Shown: in pieces, positions 1 to 10,022 of the stretch
Layout: every line of letters begins with the position of its first letter
Numbering within the stretch: position 1 is the stretch's first letter
NCBI RefSeq assembly: GCF_000310225.1
Contig: NZ_AMXF01000003.1
Coordinates: 1-64,000 of the forward strand
Length of the DNA: 64,000 nt
Source of the DNA: Thauera phenylacetica B4P
Lineage (GTDB): Bacteria > Pseudomonadota > Gammaproteobacteria > Burkholderiales > Rhodocyclaceae
Direction: 5' to 3'
Program-made: the position numbers and the translations under genes
Notes under the pieces: generated by a model
Told to the model about the DNA's origin: nothing
Databases searched by the model: none
What the model saw: only the letters and a program-made list of their open reading frames with translations

Positions 1-399
1 CGCGTCGCAGGTGGCGGCGTCGTCGGCGCGGATCGACTCGGCCTCGGCCCACGCCGCCTCGACGCGCGCGGCGGGCGGCAAGGGCTGCAGCGCGCGGCGC
101 ATGCGCTCCAGCGCCCAGTGCAGGTTCACCGCGGTGGGCCGGGTGGCGCCCAGGGTGGCGAGCGCGCGCGCGAGCGTAGCGTCGTCGGTGCCCTCGTCAG
201 CGAGCGCGAGCGCCACGCCGAAGGCGGCGGTGGCGCCGATCAGCGGTGCGCCGCGCACCTGCATGCTGCGGATGGCGTGCGCGGCCTCGGCGAGGGTGCG
301 CAGCGCGATGGTTTCGGTGCGGAAGGGCAGCAGGGTCTGGTCGAGGATGCGGACGGTGCCGCCGTCGCGCTGCAGCGTGGGGATGGGTTGTTCGAACAT
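1..399 (-). CDS. mtnA: S-methyl-5-thioribose-1-phosphate isomerase, N-terminal part (cut by window edge)
   Basis: This is the first 133 codons of a gene that runs off the left edge; the family is usually about 350 residues. Translation of the minus strand from the ATG at 399 begins MFEQPIPTLQRDGG and contains MQVRGAPLIGATAAFG, matching the conserved VRGAPAIG segment of MtnA near the substrate-binding site. MtnA converts 5-methylthioribose-1-phosphate to methylthioribulose-1-phosphate in the cytoplasmic methionine salvage pathway. The gene lies 72 bases downstream of a methionine-type aminotransferase on the same strand, which fits because the last salvage step is a transamination. A related eIF2B-like aldose isomerase is the main alternative, but the N-terminal motif favours MtnA. 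Confidence 0.85.
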   Translation of the reverse strand, partial: MFEQPIPTLQRDGGTVRILDQTLLPFRTETIALRTLAEAAHAIRSMQVRGAPLIGATAAFGVALALADEGTDDATLARALATLGATRPTAVNLHWALERMRRALQPLPPAARVEAAWAEAESIRADDAATCDA

Positions 400-471
400 C
401 GGGGCGCTCTGGTGGAGTGGGGCGTGCGGGGCTGGGCGTGCGGGGCTGGGCGGGCGGGGCTGGACTGGGGG

Positions 472-1629
472 CTATAGCGCCGCCAGCCTGGCGCAGGCGG
501 CCGCGAGCGTGGCCTCGTTCTTGGCGAAGCAGAAGCGGATCACGTGCTCGTCGCGGCCGTCGGCGAAGAAGGCCGACACCGGGATCGCCGCCACGCCGAC
601 CGCGCGCGTGAGGTGCTCGCAGAAGGCGGCGTCGCCCAGGTCCGAGATCCCCGCATAGCGCGCGAGCTGGAAATAGGTGCCGTGCGAGGGCAGCAGCTCG
701 AAGCGGGAGGCGGCCAGCGCGGCGCGGAAGAAGTCGCGCTTGGCCTGGTAGAAGGCGGCCAGGCCGAGGTGGCGCGAGGCGTCGGCCATGTAGTCGGCGA
801 GCGCGAGCTGCACCGGGGTGTTCACCGTGAACACGTTGAACTGATGCACCTTGCGGAACTCGGCCATGAGCTCGCGCGGGGCGAGCACGTAGCCCACCTT
901 CCAGCCGGTGATGTGGTAGGTCTTGCCGAAGCTCGACACCACGAGACTGCGCTGCGCGAGCTCGGAGTGGGCGGCGCAGGAGGCGTGCGCGGCGCCGTCG
1001 AAGACGATGTGCTCATAGACCTCGTCGGCCACCACGACGATGCCGGTGCCGCGCACCAGCGCGGCGAGGCGGTCGAGGTCGTCCCGCGTCCACACCGTGG
1101 CGGTGGGGTTGTGCGGGGTGTTGATCATGATCATGCGCGTGCGCGGCCCGATCGCGGCCGCCACCGCGTCCCAGTCGGGGCGGTAGTCGGGCGCGGCCAG
1201 GCGCATGCGCACGACCTTGCCGCCGGCGAGCTCGATGGCGGGGACGTAGGAGTCGTAGACCGGCTCGAACACGATCACCTCGTCGCCCGGGTGCACGCAG
1301 GAGGTCACCGCAGTGAACAGCGCCTGGGTGGCGCCGGCGGTGACGGTGATCTCGTGCTCGGGGTCGTAGGCGGTGCCGTAGAGCGCCTCGACCTTGGCGG
1401 CGATCGCCGCGCGCAGCGCCTGCGTGCCGGCCATGGGCGCGTACTGGTTGTGGCCGGCGCGCATCCAGTGCGCGACGCGCTCGAACAGCAGGTCCTCGGC
1501 GTTGAAGTCGGGGAAGCCCTGCGACAGGTTGATCGCGCCGCATTCCTGGGCGAGGCGGGACATGACGGTGAAGATCGTCGTGCCGACGTGCGGCAGGCGG
1601 GATTCGATCGGCGCGGGGAAGTGCGGCAT
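472..1629 (-). CDS. Methionine aminotransferase, class I PLP-dependent (YbdL-like)
   Basis: A 385-residue fold-type I aminotransferase. The N-terminus has the YbdL-type signature INLSQGFPDFNAEDLL, followed by NQYAPMAGTQALR, TPHNPTATVW and the PLP-lysine motif SSFGKTYHITGWKVGY. E. coli YbdL prefers methionine and its keto acid KMTB, so the likely role is transamination of KMTB to methionine, or a kynurenine aminotransferase-like activity. I chose the ATG at 1629 because the resulting length matches YbdL; an in-frame ATG at 1662 would add 11 residues with no family counterpart. mtnA follows on the same strand, suggesting a two-gene methionine-salvage operon. Substrate specificity is inferred, not shown. 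Confidence 0.85.
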   Translation of the reverse strand: MPHFPAPIESRLPHVGTTIFTVMSRLAQECGAINLSQGFPDFNAEDLLFERVAHWMRAGHNQYAPMAGTQALRAAIAAKVEALYGTAYDPEHEITVTAGATQALFTAVTSCVHPGDEVIVFEPVYDSYVPAIELAGGKVVRMRLAAPDYRPDWDAVAAAIGPRTRMIMINTPHNPTATVWTRDDLDRLAALVRGTGIVVVADEVYEHIVFDGAAHASCAAHSELAQRSLVVSSFGKTYHITGWKVGYVLAPRELMAEFRKVHQFNVFTVNTPVQLALADYMADASRHLGLAAFYQAKRDFFRAALAASRFELLPSHGTYFQLARYAGISDLGDAAFCEHLTRAVGVAAIPVSAFFADGRDEHVIRFCFAKNEATLAAACARLAAL

Positions 1630-1737
1630 GGCGGCGGGGCTCGGTACGGTGCGGACCGGCATTGTCGCAAACCGGCAGGGTGCGCGGTAGGCGTGCGGGC
1701 ATCGCCTGGGGGCGCCTGCAGGGGGCGGCGGGGGTGC

Positions 1738-2025
1738 ATGCTAGAATTTTGGCGTTCCCGACTTCCCTCCGGCCCCAACGTGCGCAACCTGCTCCTGCTG
1801 ATCCTCGTCGTCTTCGGCATCTGGTGGGCGCGTGGCGCGTGGCGCCGCTTCAAGGCGCGGGCCAGCCTCGGGCGCAAGGCCGAGGACGGGCGCCTCGGGA
1901 AGCCCGAGCCCATGCTCGAGTGCCGCCACTGCGGGCTGATCGTGCCCGAGTCCGAGGGCGTGCGCGCCGGCGAGTCCTTCTATTGCTGCGACGAACATCG
2001 CCGTGCCGGCCCGCGACCCGATTGA
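1738..2025 (+). CDS. PP0621-family small protein with membrane segment and Cys-rich tail
   Basis: A 95-residue protein with one hydrophobic segment (NLLLLILVVFGIWWARG, about residues 17-33), a basic stretch and a C-terminal Cys/His cluster (ECRHCGL about residues 60-66, then FYCCDEHRR) that looks like a small zinc ribbon. This architecture and position, directly before pilS and overlapping its start by 23 bases, match the PP0621 family found upstream of pilSR in many beta- and gammaproteobacteria. Its biochemical role is not known. Start uncertain: ATG 1738 has a weak G-rich ribosome site, while an in-frame GTG at 1780 would begin right before the membrane segment. Confidence 0.75.
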   Translation: MLEFWRSRLPSGPNVRNLLLLILVVFGIWWARGAWRRFKARASLGRKAEDGRLGKPEPMLECRHCGLIVPESEGVRAGESFYCCDEHRRAGPRPD

Positions 2026-3594
2026 GGCGGCCGCCTTCGCGGTCGACTCGGCCGACCGCGCGCGCCAGCGCGCGCTGCGTTACCTCAACGTCTTCCGGCT
2101 GATCCTCGGCGGTCTCTTCCTCGTCGCCGGCGAGGAGTTCGGCCTCGGCAGCGAGAGCCCGCGCCTCTACCTCGCGGCGGTGGTGGGCTACCTCGCCGCG
2201 GTGCTGACCCTCGGCTTCCCCGACGCGGTGCGGCGGCTGGGCTTCGCGCGCGTGGTGATCCTGCTGGCGATCGCCGACATCGTCGCGCTCGCGGCGATCA
2301 TGTGGGTGAGCGGCGGCTACCGTAGCGGCATGCCGGTGCTGATGATGGTGATGCTCGCCGGCGCAGGCCTGATCGGCGAGGGGCGCATGGTGATGTTCTC
2401 GGCCGCGCTCGCCACCCTGGCGGTGCTGGCGGAGAACGCCTCGCGCCTCGTCGGCGGTGGCAAGTCGGTCGAGTTCCTGCAGGTCGGCATCTTCTGCGCC
2501 GGCTTCTTCGGCATCGCGGCGATCGCGCGCCTGCTCGCGCTGCGCGCGCAGGCCAATGCGGCGCTCGCGGCCGAGCGCGGGGTGGCGCTCGCCAAGCAGC
2601 AGGCGGTGAGCGCCCATATCCTGCGCGACATGCAGGACGGCGTGATCGTGGTCGGTGCGCGCGGCCGCGTCCTCCACGCCAACGCACAGGCGCTCGAGAT
2701 GCTCGGCCTGTCCCGCGCTGGCGAGGGGGCCCTCGACGGGCTCGTGCTCGCCGACCTCGACGCCGGGCTGGAGGACATGCTGCAACCGGCGGTGGGCGAG
2801 GAGGGACGCCTGATGCGCCTGGGCGCGGCCGGCCGCCTGCTGCGCTGCCGGCGCGTGCAGGGCGATCCGGGGAGCGCAGCCGAGGGCGACACCCTGCTGT
2901 ATCTCACCGACTACGAGGAGATCCAGCGTCAGCTGCAGCAGATCAAGCTCGCCGCGCTCGGCCGCCTCACCGCGAGCATGGCGCACGAGATCCGCAACCC
3001 GCTGTCGGCGGTGACCCAGGCCGCGGAGCTGCTCGGAGAGGAGAAGCGGGCCGACATGCAGGCCCGGCTCGTGCGCATCATCAACGACAACGCGCGCCGC
3101 ATCGAGCGCATGATCCGCGACGTGCTCGCGCTCGGCCGGCGCGAGCAGGCCATGCCCGAGGCCCTGGCGCTGGCCGCCTTCGTGCGCGAGATCCTCGACG
3201 CGCGCGTGTTCCGCGAGCCCGCCGAGGCGCAGCTGTACGAACTCGCGATCGATCCCGCGCTGACCCTGGCGATGGATCGCGCCCACCTGCACCAGATCCT
3301 CGACAACCTGCTGTCGAACGCGGCCCGCCACGCCTCGGGCAGGCCGGGGGCGGTGCGCCTGTGGGCGGAGGCCCTCCCGCACGCCAAGCTCGCCCTGCAC
3401 GTGCAGGACGACGGCCCGGGCTTCGACGAGGCGATGCGGGCGCACCTGTTCGAACCCTTCTTCACCACCCACCCCAAGGGCACCGGGCTCGGCCTGTACA
3501 TCGCGCGCGAGCTGGCCGAGGCCAACGACGCCACCCTCGCGCTCGCGCCGGGGTCCTCCGGGGCCGACTTCATCCTTACCGCGAACCAGCAGCC

Positions 3595-3598
<4 letters not shown>
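2003..3598 (+). CDS. pilS: Type IV pilus sensor histidine kinase PilS
   Basis: A 531-residue inner-membrane histidine kinase. Residues about 25-185 hold roughly six hydrophobic segments, followed by a PAS-like region (about 200-300). The HisKA H-box is SMAHEIRNPLSAV with phospho-acceptor His328. The ATPase domain carries the N box DNLLSNAARHA, G1 DDGPGFD and G2 GTGLGLYIARELAE. The order of six-helix membrane domain, PAS, HisKA and HATPase is that of PilS, which in Pseudomonas senses pilin in the membrane and signals to PilR. The start is a GTG at 2003 inside the PP0621-like gene. The stop overlaps the pilR ATG (ATGA), suggesting translational coupling. An NtrB-type paralogue is possible, but the membrane domain and PP0621 neighbour favour PilS. 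Confidence 0.88.
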
Positions 3599-4986
<1,388 letters not shown>

Positions 4987-5000
4987 GGGGCGTCTTCCGG

Positions 5001-5417
5001 GGTGCTCCTGCAGCGGGAATGCGGACGTCACCGCCGCATTCGCGCCTGCCGGCGCTCCTACAGGGGGGAGCGGGCGTTATCGCCGCATTCGCGCCTGCCG
5101 GCGCTCCTACAGGGCGGTGTCGCGCGCGAGACGACGGCCGCCATCCCGCTCGATGTTTTCGGTACACGCGTCGCGCGGGGCGAGGCACGACGCCATTTCG
5201 CGCGGCGGTTCATGTACGAACACCGCGCGGGGTGAGGCACGACGCCATTCCTTGCGACGGTTTATGTAGGAGCGCCGGCAGGCGCGAATCGGGCGGTGAG
5301 TTGCGCGGCTACGTTGGGCGCGGCGCGTGCCGAACCGCCGCGTTCGCGCCTGCCGGCGCTCCTACATGGGCGCAGACGTCATCACCGCCTTTGCGCGTGC
5401 CGGCACTCTTGCGGGGC
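5001..5417. repeat. Cluster of REP-like units, mixed orientation, in a gene-free block
   Basis: The 493-base gap between pilR and the next gene holds several copies of a unit of about 33 bases, GCATTCGCGCCTGCCGGCGC followed by TCCTACAGGG. Clear copies sit at 5032-5065, 5081-5114 and 5336-5370, an inverted copy at 5265-5296, and degenerate copies at about 5001-5017 and 5381-5417. The core CGCCTGCCGGCG can fold back on itself. This looks like the repetitive extragenic palindromes of pseudomonads and xanthomonads, which are mobilised by RAYT transposases; no RAYT gene is in this window. I see no open frame here with coding character. Confidence 0.75.
5173..5270. repeat. Degenerate 52-base tandem repeat, two copies
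   Basis: GCGCGGGGYGAGGCACGACG followed by CCATT occurs at 5173 and again at 5225, exactly 52 bases later. Both copies continue into a similar tail (CGGTTCATGTACG versus CGGTTTATGTAGG). The second copy runs directly into the inverted REP-like unit at 5265, so the two repeat types appear to have spread together. Function unknown. Confidence 0.7.
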
Positions 5418-5479
5418 GTGGCGGTTGGAGGAGCGGGGTTGCGGGTGGACGCCCGCGAATGGGCGTCTAGAATGACGTC

Positions 5480-6889
5480 ATGAACCCGACCATCCTGCAC
5501 CATGGTGCGCGCAACGGCGTCACCGGCTCCTGCCACCAGCTCTTCGTCGAGGGGCGCAACAGCCTGCTGGTCGACTGCGGCCTGTTCCAGGGTGCGGAGA
5601 CGGCGCCCGACGGGCGCACAGCCGCCGACCGGCTGGAGATCGACTTCCCGCTCGAGGGTGTCGGCGCGCTGGTGCTGACGCATGTGCACATCGACCACTG
5701 CGGCCGCCTGCCCTGGCTGCTCGCCGCCGGCTTCAAGGGGCCGATCCTGTGCAGCGAGCCCTCCGCGCGCCTGCTGCCCACGGTGCTCGCGGACGCCTTC
5801 GCGGTGGGCGTGAGCCGCGACCGTGCGCTGATCGAGCGCTACCTGGGCAAGGTGGAGCCGCGCATCCGCGCGCTGCCCTACGGCAAGTGGCACCTCGTGT
5901 ATCGCAGCCCGGATGCGAGCTGCCGGATCCGCCTGCAGCGCGCCGGCCACATCCTCGGCTCTGCCTACGTCGAGTGCGAGCTCTCCGGCGCGGCGTGGCC
6001 GGAGCCGCGCCGGGTGGTGTTCTCGGGCGATCTGGGCGCGCCGCACGCGCCGCTGCTGCCGTCGCCGCGTCCGCCCTGGCGGGCCGACGTGCTGGTGCTG
6101 GAGACCACCTACGGCGACCGCGTCCATGAGAATCGCCGCGACCGCCGCGCGCGCCTGCAGGCGGTCGTCGAGCACGCCTTGCAGGACGGCGGCACGGTGA
6201 TCGTGCCCGCCTTCAGCATCGGGCGCACGCAGGAGCTGCTCTACGAGTTCGAGGACATCCTGCATCGCCAGAGGGTGCGCCCGGGGCCGCACGCTGCGGC
6301 GTGGGGCGGGTTGCACATCTTCCTGGATTCGCCGCTGGCACAGCGCTTCACCGCGCTCTACCGCGAGCTGCAGCCGTTCTGGGATGCCGAGGCTCGCGCC
6401 CGCGTGCGTGCCGGGCGGCAGCCGCTTTCCTACGAGCAGCTGGTGGCGATCGACGATCACGAGGACCATCTCGCCAACGTGCGCCGGCTCGCACGCAGCC
6501 GCGAGCCGGCGGTGGTGATCGCCGCGAGCGGCATGTGCGCCGGAGGCCGGGTGGTGAATTACCTGCGCGAGATGCTCGGCGACCCGCGCCACGACGTGCT
6601 CTTCGTAGGCTACCAGGCCCGCGGCACGCCGGGGCACGCGATCCAGGCCTACGGGCCGCGCGGCGGATATGTCGAGCTGGACGGCGAGCGCGTGGATATC
6701 CGCGCCGGCATCCACACGCTGTCGGGCTATTCGGCGCACGCCGATCGCGACGACCTGACCCGCTTCGTGACCCGCATGCGCCACCTGCCTGGCGAGGTGC
6801 GCCTGGTGCATGGCGAGGACACGGTGCGTGCGGCCTTCGCCGCCCACCTACGGGAGGTGGCTGGCGAGCGCGTGCGCGTGGTGGTATGA
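5480..6889 (+). CDS. MBL-fold beta-CASP RNA metallo-hydrolase
   Basis: A 469-residue metallo-beta-lactamase-fold protein of the beta-CASP/RMMBL group (CPSF73/YsdC-like, COG1236). The zinc motif is THVHIDHCG (about residues 73-81). A second ligand region is FSGDLGAPHAPLL, the beta-CASP part contains VPAFSIGRTQELLYEFED, and the C-terminal RMMBL part has TLSGYSAHADRDDL. Family members are endo- or exoribonucleases acting in the cytoplasm, but the substrate of these bacterial proteins is generally untested. It stands alone after the repeat block and before a convergent gene. The start is the ATG at 5480, giving a normal family length. Confidence 0.85.
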   Translation: MNPTILHHGARNGVTGSCHQLFVEGRNSLLVDCGLFQGAETAPDGRTAADRLEIDFPLEGVGALVLTHVHIDHCGRLPWLLAAGFKGPILCSEPSARLLPTVLADAFAVGVSRDRALIERYLGKVEPRIRALPYGKWHLVYRSPDASCRIRLQRAGHILGSAYVECELSGAAWPEPRRVVFSGDLGAPHAPLLPSPRPPWRADVLVLETTYGDRVHENRRDRRARLQAVVEHALQDGGTVIVPAFSIGRTQELLYEFEDILHRQRVRPGPHAAAWGGLHIFLDSPLAQRFTALYRELQPFWDAEARARVRAGRQPLSYEQLVAIDDHEDHLANVRRLARSREPAVVIAASGMCAGGRVVNYLREMLGDPRHDVLFVGYQARGTPGHAIQAYGPRGGYVELDGERVDIRAGIHTLSGYSAHADRDDLTRFVTRMRHLPGEVRLVHGEDTVRAAFAAHLREVAGERVRVVV

Positions 6890-6925
6890 ATCTTCCCTTG
6901 CGGAGGCCGCGCGCGGCCCGCCAGG

Positions 6926-7729
6926 TCACTGCTGCAGGCGGCGCAGGTATTCCCGCGTGAACATGCGCTCGGGGAGGTCGCGTACGTTCATGTTCTCGTA
7001 GGTCAGCACCGAGATCTCGCCCTTCTTGAGCGCGTCCTCCATGACCAGCCGGGTGGGGCGGATCGCGCCCGCCATCTGGCGAAACTCCTCGTAGCGCGCG
7101 GTCTTGAGCAGGCGCCCGGAGAGCGCGTAGAACTCGGCCTTGAGCGGGCGGCTGTCGCGCTCGCCGACCCAGTAGCGCACGCGCGCATAGGTCACGCCAC
7201 GGTCCACCGCCTTGAGATCGAGCACCACCGCGGGCTGGCCGTCGATGGTTTCGGTGCCGGCGACGGTCGGGGTGTAGTCGCCGGCCAGGTTCGCCCGCGC
7301 CAGGTCGCCGTTGGCCACCTGGCCGGTCAGGCGCTGGGCCAGGGACAGGCGCACCGGCTGCGACACGCTCGGCATGAAGATCCACAGGTCGCGCGCACGC
7401 ATGAGCAGGGCCTGGCCGCGCTCGGTGGCGGGCTCGAGCGTCAGCACGATGGTGTTCTCGTTGCCGCGCGAGAGTACGCGGAAGGTGCGCGACTCGCCCT
7501 CCACGCCATCGGCGAAGTTACGCACGACGATCTCGGTCTGGAAGCTCTCGCGTGGAAATCGGATCGCATCGGCGCGCCGGACCAGGTCGAGCGCGACCGT
7601 GTCGCCGGTCTCGGCACCGGCGGGCTCGGCGGGGGTGCCGGCATCGGTCGCATGCGCCAGCGCGGGCAGCAGCAGGCTGCCCGCGAGGCAGGCGACGAAT
7701 CGGCGGCGGGATCGTAAGCTTGGCGTCAT
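6926..7729 (-). CDS. Outer-membrane lipoprotein-sorting (LolA-like) periplasmic protein
   Basis: A 267-residue exported protein with an Arg-rich N-terminus, hydrophobic core and AHA cleavage site (RRRFVACLAGSLLLPALAHA, about residues 8-27). The mature part shows the LolA/LppX-like pattern of the COG2834 family (SRTFRVLSRGNENTIVLTLE, then RDLWIFMPSVSQPVRLSLAQ, then YALSGRLLKTARYEEF). Such proteins are thought to bind lipids or lipoproteins in the periplasm. The start at 7729 is preceded by GGAGGA at good spacing; a longer frame to 7780 lacks this. It is divergent from an ABC ATPase, and similar proteins often sit with ABC or RND exporters and a DUF1302 barrel, as here. Substrate unknown. Confidence 0.8.
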   Translation of the reverse strand: MTPSLRSRRRFVACLAGSLLLPALAHATDAGTPAEPAGAETGDTVALDLVRRADAIRFPRESFQTEIVVRNFADGVEGESRTFRVLSRGNENTIVLTLEPATERGQALLMRARDLWIFMPSVSQPVRLSLAQRLTGQVANGDLARANLAGDYTPTVAGTETIDGQPAVVLDLKAVDRGVTYARVRYWVGERDSRPLKAEFYALSGRLLKTARYEEFRQMAGAIRPTRLVMEDALKKGEISVLTYENMNVRDLPERMFTREYLRRLQQ

Positions 7730-7772
7730 GAGTGCTATCCTCCGGGGGTTTATTTCATTCTGGGTCGTTACG

Positions 7773-8522
7773 ATGGCCATCGTCCAGATCGATCACGTGA
7801 GCAAGAGTTTTCGTCTCGGCGAGCAGACCGTGCTGGCGCTGGACGACGTTTCGCTCGAGATCGAACCGGGGGTGTTCCTGGCGATCGCTGGGCCTTCGGG
7901 CAGTGGCAAGTCGACCCTGCTCAACATCATCGGCTGCATCGACACGCCCTCCTCGGGGCGTGTGGTCGTGGACGGGCACGACGTCTCGAACCGTACGCCC
8001 GACGAACTGGCCGACCTGCGTGCCCGTACCATCGGCTTCATCTTCCAGACCTTTAACCTGCTCCCCGTGCTGTCGGCCGCGGAGAACGTCGAGTATCCGC
8101 TGCTGCAGATGCCGGAGCTTACCAAGGCGGAGCGTGCCGAGCGGGTGCGCCACTACCTCGGCGTGGTCGGGCTGAAGAAATACGCCGAACATCGGCCGAA
8201 CCAGCTCTCCGGAGGCCAGCGCCAGCGCGTGGCGATCGCGCGCGCGCTGGCCACCCACTCCAAGATCGTCCTCGCCGACGAGCCGACCGCCAACCTCGAC
8301 AGCAAGACCGGCACCAGCATCCTCAAGCTGATGCGCGACATCAACCGCCAGTCGGGGACGACCTTCGTCTTTTCCACCCACGACCGCAAGGTCATGAACA
8401 TGGCCGACCGCCTGGTCCGCATCGCCGACGGCCAGATCACCGCGCTCGGCCTGAGAGTCGAGGATCGCTGGGTGTTCGTCGATGGCCGGACGCCGCGTGA
8501 CGAAGACATTCGCGAAATCTAG
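7773..8522 (+). CDS. ABC transporter ATP-binding protein, LolD/MacB type
   Basis: A 249-residue nucleotide-binding subunit. It has Walker A GPSGSGKST, a Q-loop in FIFQTFNLLPVLSAAENVEYP, signature LSGGQRQRVAIARAL, Walker B IVLADEPTANLDSKTG and the switch His in FSTHDRKV. The Q-loop region and length match the LolD/MacB/FtsE group, which pairs with FtsX-like permeases that act on lipids, lipoproteins or envelope processes. No permease gene is adjacent or anywhere in the window. An outer-membrane barrel follows 11 bases after the stop. No good ribosome site precedes the ATG at 7773; an in-frame ATG at 7728 would overlap the start of the divergent gene. Confidence 0.85.
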   Translation: MAIVQIDHVSKSFRLGEQTVLALDDVSLEIEPGVFLAIAGPSGSGKSTLLNIIGCIDTPSSGRVVVDGHDVSNRTPDELADLRARTIGFIFQTFNLLPVLSAAENVEYPLLQMPELTKAERAERVRHYLGVVGLKKYAEHRPNQLSGGQRQRVAIARALATHSKIVLADEPTANLDSKTGTSILKLMRDINRQSGTTFVFSTHDRKVMNMADRLVRIADGQITALGLRVEDRWVFVDGRTPRDEDIREI

Positions 8523-8533
8523 GAAGACCGCAC

Positions 8534-9997
8534 ATGCTCCGCCTGAACCGAATCCACCGCCTGACCCTGATCGCGCTTGCGCTCGCCAGCCTCGCCACAC
8601 CTGCTGCACGCGCCCAGCCTCTGGCCGCGGACGCGGCGCTGGATGTGCCTGAGGCTGCGCTCGCGGACGAAGCAGTGGCTGCCGACCTGCCCGAGGACGC
8701 CGCCGCAGCGGACGCCGAGCTCGACGCGGCGTCGGACGCCGATCTGGACGCCCTGCTCGACGTCGGCACGCCTGCTGCGGGCGCCGAGGCGGCGACGGGC
8801 GTCAAGTGGGGCGGCTACGCCGAGCTGGGCATGGCATACACCTACCGCGATCCCGAGCGCTGGTCGCACCTGCGCGCCCGCGGGGAGCTGACCGGCAGCG
8901 GGCAGCTCGCGCCGCGGGTGCGCTGGAAGCTGAATGCGCGTGCCGAGCTCGATGGCGCCTTCGACCTCGAGGACGAACACTATCCTGCTGCGGTTCGCCG
9001 CGACCAGCGCCGTGATTTCATGCTGCGAGAGGCCTATGTGGACGTCGGTCATGGCGACTGGGAGTTCCGCTTCGGCCGCCAGCACGTGGTGTGGGGCGAG
9101 ATGGTGGGCTTCTTCTTCGCCGACGTGGTCTCCGCGCGCGACATGCGCGATTTCCTGCAGACCGAGCTCGAGCGCATGCGCATCGGGCAGTGGGCGGTGC
9201 GAGCGGAATACTTCGGCACCGACACCCACTTCGAGCTGCTGTGGGTGCCGAAGCCCAGCTTCGACCGCATCGGCAAGCCCGGTAGCGACTTCTATGCATA
9301 TCCGTGGATGCCGGCCGACACCGTGGTGTCGGAGGACAGGCCTGGCGACGACCTCGACGACGGCAACTGGGGTGCGCGCGTATCGCATCTGGTCGGTGGC
9401 TGGGATCTGTCGGCCTTCTACTATCACAGCTACGACGTCGCACCGACGCTGCATGCCTACGCGCCCGGACGGGCCGAGCTGCGCCACGAGCGCATCGACC
9501 AGGTGGGCGGCACCTTCAGCAAGGACCTCGGCAGCTTCGTGCTGAAGGGGGAGGCGGTGCATACGAGCGGGCGCGGCGTGAACACCTTTACGCTGGGGGG
9601 AGCTGTGCCCGCGGTCGGCCTGGTCGGCTTGGTCGGCACCGACATGGTGGACTATGCGTTCGGCGTCGATCTGCCGAGCGGGGACTGGCGCTTCAACGTG
9701 CAGTATTACGGTCGCCGCCTGGACGATCATCGGCCGGGGATGATGATGGACCGCCACGAGCAGGGTGTGAGCCTGCAGGTCGTGCATGGCGCCGGAACCG
9801 ATCTCGAGGCGGAGGTGCTCGCGGTGACCAGCCTCAACCGCTCGGATTACTCGCTGCGCCCGAAGCTGAGCTGGAAGTTCGCTCCCGCCTGGCGTGCGGC
9901 CGTGGGGGTGGATGTGTTCGGCGGCAAGGACAGGGGTGTGTTCGGCGTGTACGACAAGGAGGATCGTGCGTGGCTGGAATTGCGTCGCTGGTTCTGA
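8534..9997 (+). CDS. DUF1302-like outer-membrane beta-barrel protein
   Basis: A 487-residue protein with a signal peptide (LALASLATPAARA, cleavage near residue 28), an acidic Ala/Asp-rich linker (about 30-80) and then alternating amphipathic strands. The segment FRFGRQHVVWGEMVGFFFAD is typical of the DUF1302/DUF1302-like family, and the C-terminus ends in aromatic Phe (LELRRWF), the usual BAM recognition signal. Likely an outer-membrane channel or lipid-transfer barrel. It is preceded by AGGAAG at good spacing and lies 11 bases after the ABC ATPase, so the two are probably co-transcribed. Together with the divergent LolA-like gene they may form an envelope lipid-transport set; the cargo is not evident. 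Confidence 0.75.
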   Translation: MLRLNRIHRLTLIALALASLATPAARAQPLAADAALDVPEAALADEAVAADLPEDAAAADAELDAASDADLDALLDVGTPAAGAEAATGVKWGGYAELGMAYTYRDPERWSHLRARGELTGSGQLAPRVRWKLNARAELDGAFDLEDEHYPAAVRRDQRRDFMLREAYVDVGHGDWEFRFGRQHVVWGEMVGFFFADVVSARDMRDFLQTELERMRIGQWAVRAEYFGTDTHFELLWVPKPSFDRIGKPGSDFYAYPWMPADTVVSEDRPGDDLDDGNWGARVSHLVGGWDLSAFYYHSYDVAPTLHAYAPGRAELRHERIDQVGGTFSKDLGSFVLKGEAVHTSGRGVNTFTLGGAVPAVGLVGLVGTDMVDYAFGVDLPSGDWRFNVQYYGRRLDDHRPGMMMDRHEQGVSLQVVHGAGTDLEAEVLAVTSLNRSDYSLRPKLSWKFAPAWRAAVGVDVFGGKDRGVFGVYDKEDRAWLELRRWF

Positions 9998-10022
9998 GGA
10001 CCCGGGTCGAGGTGCTGGCGTC

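Noticed and set aside
5001-5417. CRISPR array
   Set aside because: The repeats occur in both orientations with irregular spacing and are themselves palindromic; no spacers of uniform length and no cas genes are present.
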